35,261 nt of DNA from contig JABMNY010000016.1 of the NCBI GenBank assembly GCA_013204385.1, positions 1-35,261 of the forward strand. The letters are read 5' to 3'. The DNA is from Candidatus Uhrbacteria bacterium. Lineage in GTDB: Bacteria; Patescibacteriota; Patescibacteriia; UBA9934; GWF2-40-263. Of this stretch, positions 30,869 to 35,261 are shown in pieces. Under the pieces are notes generated by a model. It saw nothing but the letters and a program-made list of their open reading frames with translations, was not told the DNA's origin and made no database searches. The position numbers and the translations under genes were made by a program. How positions within the stretch are numbered: position 1 is the stretch's first letter; every line of letters starts with the position of its first letter.

Positions 30869-30874
30869 ATTATA
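30869..30874 (-). promoter_or_regulatory. -10 box of the coiled-coil gene
   Basis: TGC-extended TATAAT, perfect consensus, 11 nt before the ATG. Confidence 0.65.
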
Positions 30875-30939
30875 GCATAGGAGGATGTGGACCTGGCTGA
30901 TCTGTTTACCAGGCCCATAGTGTTAGCCGTTCATAGGAG

Positions 30940-31155
30940 TTATGCGACTTGACCCTGCGTCGTTTTCTTACGTACTTGATCAAAAGCCCAACCGGCTCCT
31001 GATCGGTTTCCTGCTTTGAATTGATCTCGTGCGAGTGAGACGGTGAAATCACGAAATCGATTTGTTTGTGAATCATCGAGTCCAAATTGTTCAGCCAGTT
31101 CGCTTATTTTATCTAATAGTTTTTGGTACCAGTTATTTTGTGTTTTGTTTTCCAT
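30940..31155 (-). CDS. Small helical hypothetical protein
   Basis: A 71-residue soluble protein (MENKTQNNWYQKLLDKISELAEQFGLDDSQTNRFRDFTVSLARDQFKAGNRSGAGWAFDQVRKK). It is compact, helical and lacks cysteines or a signal. Its start lies 23 nt inside the preceding 50-residue gene, in another frame, so it is the last gene of the lamin-tail operon. I do not recognise a family; a small regulatory or nucleoid-type protein is possible. Confidence 0.7.
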   Translation of the reverse strand: MENKTQNNWYQKLLDKISELAEQFGLDDSQTNRFRDFTVSLARDQFKAGNRSGAGWAFDQVRKKTTQGQVA

Positions 31156-31285
31156 AGAGATGTTTCATGAGTTCAACAACGTATTCTCCGAGAAGAATAG
31201 AAACGGGCTCGGAGATGCCATAGGCATAAGCCTTGCGCTCAATGGCAGATTTAATTTCTCGAGCGCTTACAGCAACAGATGTCAT
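31133..31285 (-). CDS. 50-residue small protein missed by the ORF track
   Basis: The frame MTSVAVSAREIKSAIERKAYAYGISEPVSILLGEYVVELMKHLYGKQNTK fills the gap between the lamin-tail gene and the 71-residue gene. It begins 2 nt after the lamin-tail stop (TAATTATG) and overlaps the next start by 23 nt, which is typical of translational coupling. It has helix-turn-like charged/hydrophobic alternation and no signal. Below the track's length cut-off. Family unknown; the context (tight coupling on both sides) makes it believable. Confidence 0.6.
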   Translation of the reverse strand: MTSVAVSAREIKSAIERKAYAYGISEPVSILLGEYVVELMKHLYGKQNTK

Positions 31286-31287
31286 AA

Positions 31288-34113
31288 TTAGGTTGTTGCG
31301 GGTGTGAGTCGACGGCGTGGAACGAAATGCCAGAGAGCAAGAAGCCCAAGGACGACGATTGTTATAAGTAACAAAATGATCCCCGCCGAACCAGCGTCTT
31401 TTGTGCTTTCATGAGTGGTTGTCGAGCTCGCCATTAATGCCTCTTCCTCAATTGCCATATCTTCGATTGTGCGAGGACGAAGTCGAAGCTCGCCATCATA
31501 GCTTGTGAGCACGCCTGTGATGGTCATCTGATCCCCACGTTCAAATTGATTAGGGTCAATCGCTGGTGTGCTATTGAGATAGATAGTGAGTGTTGCGCCT
31601 GATTGTTCAAGAATCAGTTTTGTAGCGGACTTTGACTGGATTTGACCTGATGTTGAGAGGAGTGTCCCGGTAAGAGATGGATTTACCTCAGTGAGTGCAT
31701 ATGTATTGGTGGGAAGTGTGAGACGTGCGCTTGCTGGGACAGCCCCCGTTGTGCCTGCAAGTTTAATGCGTCTCTCGCCTCTACTTGTACTTAAGACGCC
31801 TGTGACCTCAACGGTGTTTCCCAGTGCGAGATTAGGATACTCACCAGAATATAAATAGATTTGAATCCCTCCCGTGGAATCTTCAAGATAAAAAATTTGT
31901 GCTCCAAATACTCCTGGGAGAGCTGTAATGACTCCTGTTACATGTACGTCTGTTCCATCAACTCTTGTTTTTGCTTCTGCGATTGTAACTGAAATTGCAG
32001 GTTGTGCTTTTGAAGATGATACAGATGTTTTGGTTGCGGATGCACTCCTTGATGTAGGGCTTGCAACCGCTTGAGAAGAAGCCGTAGCAGACCAACTCCA
32101 TAGGGAATTTGCGTAGGTATACACAACCCCCTTTGCGGCATTTCCATACGTCACTTTGTCGACAATCTCTGCGTCTGGAGCGAGGAGTTCAAGTGTGTCG
32201 CCTGTGTTATTGAGCGTAAGTTTTGAGTCTGTTCGATAGAGGCGTATTGTCTCGCCAGGAAAAATAGTTGTTGTCTCTTTGAATGTGTAGGTGTCTGTTG
32301 AACCATCTTCAATCAACCACCCGTTGAGATCGACGGGTTCAAGTCCTGTATTTTGAATTTCGATGTATTCTTCCGTTTCATCTGATCCAGTTGTATTTGG
32401 ATAGAGTGTGACAAATCGAACCGTTTTGAGAAGTTCTGGTTCGGGGTCGGATTCAGGAATTTCCGTTGATGATTCAGTTGCGACGGGCACTACTTCAATT
32501 GCGGAAGTCACAGGGATTTCATCGATAGATTCTATGGCAATAAAGATGAGGTTTGGCTTTCCTGGGGTAGGAATTTGCGTGAGTTCAAACGTGTCTCCAT
32601 TGCGAGCAAGCGCGTTCCCGTTACGAGGAACAGGATAATAATTGACTCCATAAGTAACGGACTCAAGAATCTCTCCAGCCCCGTTTTTTAGAGTGACTGT
32701 GTCACCATCGTTATTGAGTTTCCCTTTTGGTGATTCAATTACGAGATAACTGTCTGCCAAAATTGTGAATGCTGAGAGATGAGTTGATTTTCCTGAAGCG
32801 TCTTCGAGGACATATCCCGTAAGGAGTGCATCAACACTGGATGCATTAAACAATTCAATCCATTCGATCCCACCCTCAAGTGGATCGACGACAAATTCAC
32901 TGATACGGAGTTCAATGGTTTGATCGACGCTAGAAACTGTGTCCGTTTTTTCTGTCGGTTCCTCCTCTAGCACCTCTACACTTACTTCCTCTTGTGGAAT
33001 GGATTCTGTTTCTTGCGTAAGACCATCTTCAACGTTAACTTCTACAATCTCTTCTTCCAGAATTTCTGGTTTTTGAGTGTCGATCAGATTTTCCATGCCA
33101 GGAGTTGGTTGATAGGTGAGTTCGAAAACACCTTCTGAATTGCGAGCGAGGGCTGATCCATCTTTTGGAGCGGGAAGCTCATCTGTGCCGTAGATGAGTG
33201 AATCGATCAGTTCACCTGACGCATTTTTTAGCACAATAGAGTCTGCGTCATTATTAAGTTTTCCAAGCGGTGCATCGATAAGATAATACGCTCCAGGTTG
33301 AATGATGCCATCAAGGAGTGTTTGTTTTCCAACCGCATCTTCAACAGTCCATCCAGTCAGATCAATCTCTTCTGTGCGTTCATTCATGAGCTCGATCCAT
33401 TCATGTTCGTCCTCGAGAGGATCGACCACAAACTCGTTGATCCGCATGGTTATTGAGTCAGAGAATACTTCTTCAACAAGATCTTCACCATCTGTTTGGG
33501 AGGCAAAGGATACGATCCCTGGCGTGCCATAGTCTTCAACACCTTCAAGAAAACCCTGAGAGGAATGAGCATCAGACCACGACGTGGCAAGAGATCCATC
33601 GGCTAATCCGTCCACTCGCTCCATGCTGGCATATCGTCCGTCATTAGAATCTGCAGTGCTGCCAGATCGTCCAGCGAAAGGGGATCCATCCGCTCCTGCC
33701 AGATCGATGAGGGTATTCTCATCGTCATAGAGAGCAAGACGGAATCCTCCGTTTGGCAATGACAAGGTGGCGGTGGTGAAGTTGGGTGAGGTTCCGAGTG
33801 CGGTGTTTTCGTGTGTAAGCGCATAGTTTGAAATAAGATACGTTGAATGAGGTTCAATAAGACTTTCTTCTGGGAAGACAAGATCAGATTCTGAACTCCC
33901 TGCTCCCGTGATCTTCCATCCTGAAAGGTTAAGTGTTTCATCACTGACATTTGTGAGTTCGATCCATTCATCTGAGCTGGAGATCGAAGACCCAGCCCAG
34001 GCAATTTCAGAGAATACAATTGTAGGTATGCTTGCGTGGGTACGCATTGGCAACGCAGCAATCGTAAGAATCATGACGAGTGCTATCCAATAGCGGTCAA
34101 ATAGTTTCAACAT
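31288..34113 (-). CDS. Surface protein with four lamin-tail domains, an OB-fold domain and a C-terminal membrane anchor
   Basis: The 941-residue protein has a signal peptide (ALVMILTIAALPMRTHA, about 10-27). Four lamin-tail domains follow, recognisable by (V)xxSEIAWAGxxxSxxDEWIEL..SGW, INEFVVDPLEDEHEWIEL.NLTGW, ISEFVVDPLEGGIEWIEL and a more divergent VDLNGWLIEDGSTDTYTF; domains two and three share KLNND.D.xxLKN and are the most alike. Acid-rich linkers separate them. Next comes a nucleic-acid-type OB-fold repeat pair (VHVTGVITALPGVFGAQIFYLEDSTGGIQIYL and TITGVLTSYDGELRLRPRTI), then a membrane helix (AGIILLLITIVVLGLLALWHF) and basic tail. Likely cell-surface, possibly DNA-binding or scaffold; inferred. 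First gene of a three-gene operon. Confidence 0.85.
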   Translation of the reverse strand: MLKLFDRYWIALVMILTIAALPMRTHASIPTIVFSEIAWAGSSISSSDEWIELTNVSDETLNLSGWKITGAGSSESDLVFPEESLIEPHSTYLISNYALTHENTALGTSPNFTTATLSLPNGGFRLALYDDENTLIDLAGADGSPFAGRSGSTADSNDGRYASMERVDGLADGSLATSWSDAHSSQGFLEGVEDYGTPGIVSFASQTDGEDLVEEVFSDSITMRINEFVVDPLEDEHEWIELMNERTEEIDLTGWTVEDAVGKQTLLDGIIQPGAYYLIDAPLGKLNNDADSIVLKNASGELIDSLIYGTDELPAPKDGSALARNSEGVFELTYQPTPGMENLIDTQKPEILEEEIVEVNVEDGLTQETESIPQEEVSVEVLEEEPTEKTDTVSSVDQTIELRISEFVVDPLEGGIEWIELFNASSVDALLTGYVLEDASGKSTHLSAFTILADSYLVIESPKGKLNNDGDTVTLKNGAGEILESVTYGVNYYPVPRNGNALARNGDTFELTQIPTPGKPNLIFIAIESIDEIPVTSAIEVVPVATESSTEIPESDPEPELLKTVRFVTLYPNTTGSDETEEYIEIQNTGLEPVDLNGWLIEDGSTDTYTFKETTTIFPGETIRLYRTDSKLTLNNTGDTLELLAPDAEIVDKVTYGNAAKGVVYTYANSLWSWSATASSQAVASPTSRSASATKTSVSSSKAQPAISVTIAEAKTRVDGTDVHVTGVITALPGVFGAQIFYLEDSTGGIQIYLYSGEYPNLALGNTVEVTGVLSTSRGERRIKLAGTTGAVPASARLTLPTNTYALTEVNPSLTGTLLSTSGQIQSKSATKLILEQSGATLTIYLNSTPAIDPNQFERGDQMTITGVLTSYDGELRLRPRTIEDMAIEEEALMASSTTTHESTKDAGSAGIILLLITIVVLGLLALWHFVPRRRLTPATT

Positions 34114-34162
34114 AGGTGCGGTTTAATTTTAAAGGTGCTTTGCAAAGCGGCGCGCAAAAAGA

Positions 34163-34216
34163 AAGACCCCCAAGATGTACACACTCACAAGGAGTGGAAT
34201 CATCTAAGGGGGTCTT
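34163..34216 (-). terminator. Terminator of the LysE-type gene
   Basis: Nested stems: AAGACCCCC/GGGGGTCTT outer, AGATG/CATCT middle, CACTC/GAGTG inner; minus strand ends GGTCTTTCTTTTTG. Located between the exporter stop and the lamin-tail start. Confidence 0.75.
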
Positions 34217-34384
34217 CTCTTGTACTCTCATGACATCAAGAATTTGTTTGTCAGTCAACTGACCGAAGGGTTGTTTGTGCTCAAGTATTTCCTAAGGGAG
34301 TTTCAATATTTCTCTAAATTTAGCATCTCAGGTTGTTCGTAAAAACAAAACCTTCCCTTGGGGACAGTCCGTTTATGATGAGGA
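34217..34384. other. Intergenic segment before the LysE-type gene's stop
   Basis: No gene seen. It carries a small GTCAGT/ACTGAC hairpin and a 15-bp stretch (ACCGAAGGGTTGTTT, 34262-34276) identical to part of the 23-bp terminator arm at 4464-4478. Confidence 0.4.
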
Positions 34385-35008
34385 TTATTCCTTTGAAGAA
34401 AATAAGATTTTAAGTCCTAGGATTGCAAGCACTCCTCCCATCAAGCGATCGATATGATGTGTGATGCGTTGGTAGGATGTTGTGATGCGAGCGATCGTGA
34501 GAACGTTGGCGACGAACGCAAACCAAAGAAATGTGAGGATGATCATCTCGGTACCGAAGGCAAGTTTTAAAAGAAGGCCCGTCGCTGGATCGATCACTTG
34601 AGAGAATACAGCAAGAAAAAAGAGTGTCGCTTTCGGGTTGAAGACATTCGTCAAGAATCCAATCTTAAAGGCCTTGCTTGGGGCGATGTCTGGTTTTACA
34701 AAAACAGCGAGTTCTTCCTTAGTCTTGGGTTGACTCCGCAACATGTGATAGGCCAAGTAGAGAAGATAGAGTGCACCAAACGTTTTGAGTGCGTTAAACA
34801 GCAAAATCGATTTGGAAACCAGGAGTCCAATACCAAGGAGCGAGTAAGTCACATGAACACCAACACCCATCGCAATCCCTAGTGCGGTCATGATGCCTGT
34901 GCGTCGAGAATACACGAGACTGTTGCGGACAATCATCACAAAGTCAGGTCCCGGTGAGATCAGGCCAAGCATATGGACGGTGGTAACGATAAGAAATGCT
35001 TCAAACAT
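34385..35008 (-). CDS. LysE/RhtB-family amino-acid or metabolite exporter
   Basis: I start at ATG 35008, since MFEAFLIVTTVHMLGLISPGPDFVMIVRNSL is the classical LysE/RhtB N-terminus; the track adds 37 residues translated from a terminator. The 207-residue protein has six membrane segments and the conserved LISPGPDFVMIVRNSL, GALYLLYLAYHMLRS and GFLTNVFNPKATLFFLAVFSQ motifs, the length normal for the family. Family members export lysine, threonine or homoserine; the substrate here is open. Monocistronic, ended by the nested terminator at 34163-34216. Confidence 0.9.
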   Translation of the reverse strand: MFEAFLIVTTVHMLGLISPGPDFVMIVRNSLVYSRRTGIMTALGIAMGVGVHVTYSLLGIGLLVSKSILLFNALKTFGALYLLYLAYHMLRSQPKTKEELAVFVKPDIAPSKAFKIGFLTNVFNPKATLFFLAVFSQVIDPATGLLLKLAFGTEMIILTFLWFAFVANVLTIARITTSYQRITHHIDRLMGGVLAILGLKILFSSKE

Positions 35009-35043
35009 ACGTCCATTTTTGTACCACAGTTTCATCTGAAAGA

Positions 35044-35075
35044 AAAAATCTTCCGAAAACTTTCGGAAGATTTTT
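35044..35075. terminator. Terminator downstream of the tRNA 3' fragment
   Basis: AAAAATCTTCCGAAA and TTTCGGAAGATTTTT pair perfectly over 15 bp around a 2-nt gap, directly adjoining the tRNA fragment. Confidence 0.85.
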
Positions 35076-35099
35076 GGTGGGCGAGGAGGGACTCGAACA
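35075..35099 (-). repeat. Truncated tRNA 3' end (T-arm and CCA), diverged from tRNA-Leu(TAG)
   Basis: The 3' part (TTCGAGTCCCTCCTCGCCCACCA) matches the end of the neighbouring tRNA-Leu(TAG) except in the T-stem (CCCTC versus CCTTT), in the same orientation 98 bp away. It is a tRNA remnant or an attachment-type copy. Confidence 0.8.
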
Positions 35100-35172
35100 A
35101 TGAGTGGAGTGAGGAACAATCAAATTCGATTTGGGTGGTTCCGAACGAACGAGTTGTTTTATTTTGAAAAGA

Positions 35173-35257
35173 TGGTGGGCGAGAAAGGACTCGAACCTTC
35201 ACGCCTTGCGGCACTAGCTCCTAAGGCTAGCGTGTATACCAATTTCACCACTCGCCC
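35173..35257 (-). tRNA. tRNA-Leu (anticodon TAG)
   Basis: Class II tRNA on the minus strand: acceptor GGGCGAG/CTCGCCC, discriminator A, encoded CCA, anticodon stem CTAGC/GCTAG with loop CTTAGGA (TAG, reads CUA), variable arm TGCCGCAAGGCGT, T-arm GAAGGTTCGAGTCCTTT. 85 nt. Confidence 0.95.
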
Positions 35258-35261
35258 ATCA

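Noticed and set aside
35009-35119. 37-residue N-terminal extension of the LysE-type protein
   Set aside because: It covers a terminator hairpin and part of a tRNA fragment; the family's normal start is the internal ATG at 35008.

Overview
The window looks like a chromosomal segment of an ultra-small bacterium of the Candidate Phyla Radiation (Patescibacteria). The evidence is indirect: dense short operons, a single-membrane type envelope toolkit (SpoIID-like and D,D-carboxypeptidase wall enzymes, many small lipoproteins and membrane proteins), lamin-tail-domain surface proteins, trimmed versions of familiar enzymes (an NBD1-only Clp ATPase, an MgtE core without regulatory domains), and many native genes that appear to be leaderless. 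TGA is used as a stop (for example in galU), so the code is the standard bacterial one. No rRNA, ribosomal-protein cluster or other taxonomic marker is present, so the phylum assignment is an inference.

Layout. 1-4.1 kb: a minus-strand galU/solute-binding-lipoprotein operon, then an S51 peptidase/MgtE-core operon and a REP-like element. 4.1-8.8 kb: a small unknown gene, tRNA-Ser(CGA), and a very large plus-strand FAD-dependent protein whose N-terminal module is repeated and is currently split by a frameshift. 8.8-12.1 kb: a minus-strand surface-polysaccharide operon (flippase, O-antigen-ligase-like protein, small anchored protein). 12.1-15.1 kb: a plus-strand wall operon (SpoIID/LytB protein plus D,D-carboxypeptidase). 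15.1-19.5 kb: minus-strand membrane proteins, a 106-bp inverted-repeat element, a four-module cysteine-rich anchored protein, a membrane-anchored Clp-like ATPase, ruvB and tRNA-Leu(TAA). 19.5-21.5 kb: a GC-richer pair of lipoprotein genes (M20 peptidase and a small Cys protein). 21.5-25 kb: tRNA-Gly(GCC) with fragments of itself, and two convergent FAD oxidoreductases. 25-28.6 kb: a PQ-loop-like membrane protein, a frameshifted HelD-like helicase and two small GC-rich genes. 28.7-35.3 kb: an ABC-F ATPase, a heptad-repeat coiled-coil protein encoded by a 21-bp minisatellite, an operon of a large lamin-tail/OB-fold surface protein with two tiny genes, a LysE-type exporter and tRNA-Leu(TAG) with another tRNA 3' fragment.

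Two kinds of expression signal are interleaved. Native-looking genes have a -10 hexamer (TAAACT, TACACT, TATAAT and similar, often preceded by TGN) ending only 8-13 nt before the ATG and no Shine-Dalgarno sequence, which predicts leaderless mRNAs; tRNA promoters show the same -10 boxes with a -35 box 17 nt upstream. In contrast, GC-richer accessory genes (19602, 21092, 25012, and the 27961/28317 pair) have near-consensus TTGACN -35 boxes, leaders of 31-77 nt and clear GGAG-type ribosome sites; three of their promoters resemble one another and two of their terminators are recognisably homologous. This suggests a set of transferable gene cassettes from a related source.

The strongest items for follow-up are these cassettes, the FAD protein whose 79-bp direct repeats would restore the reading frame if recombined, the NBD1-only membrane Clp ATPase next to a cysteine-rich anchored protein, and two tRNA loci carrying truncated tRNA 3' ends plus shared motifs.
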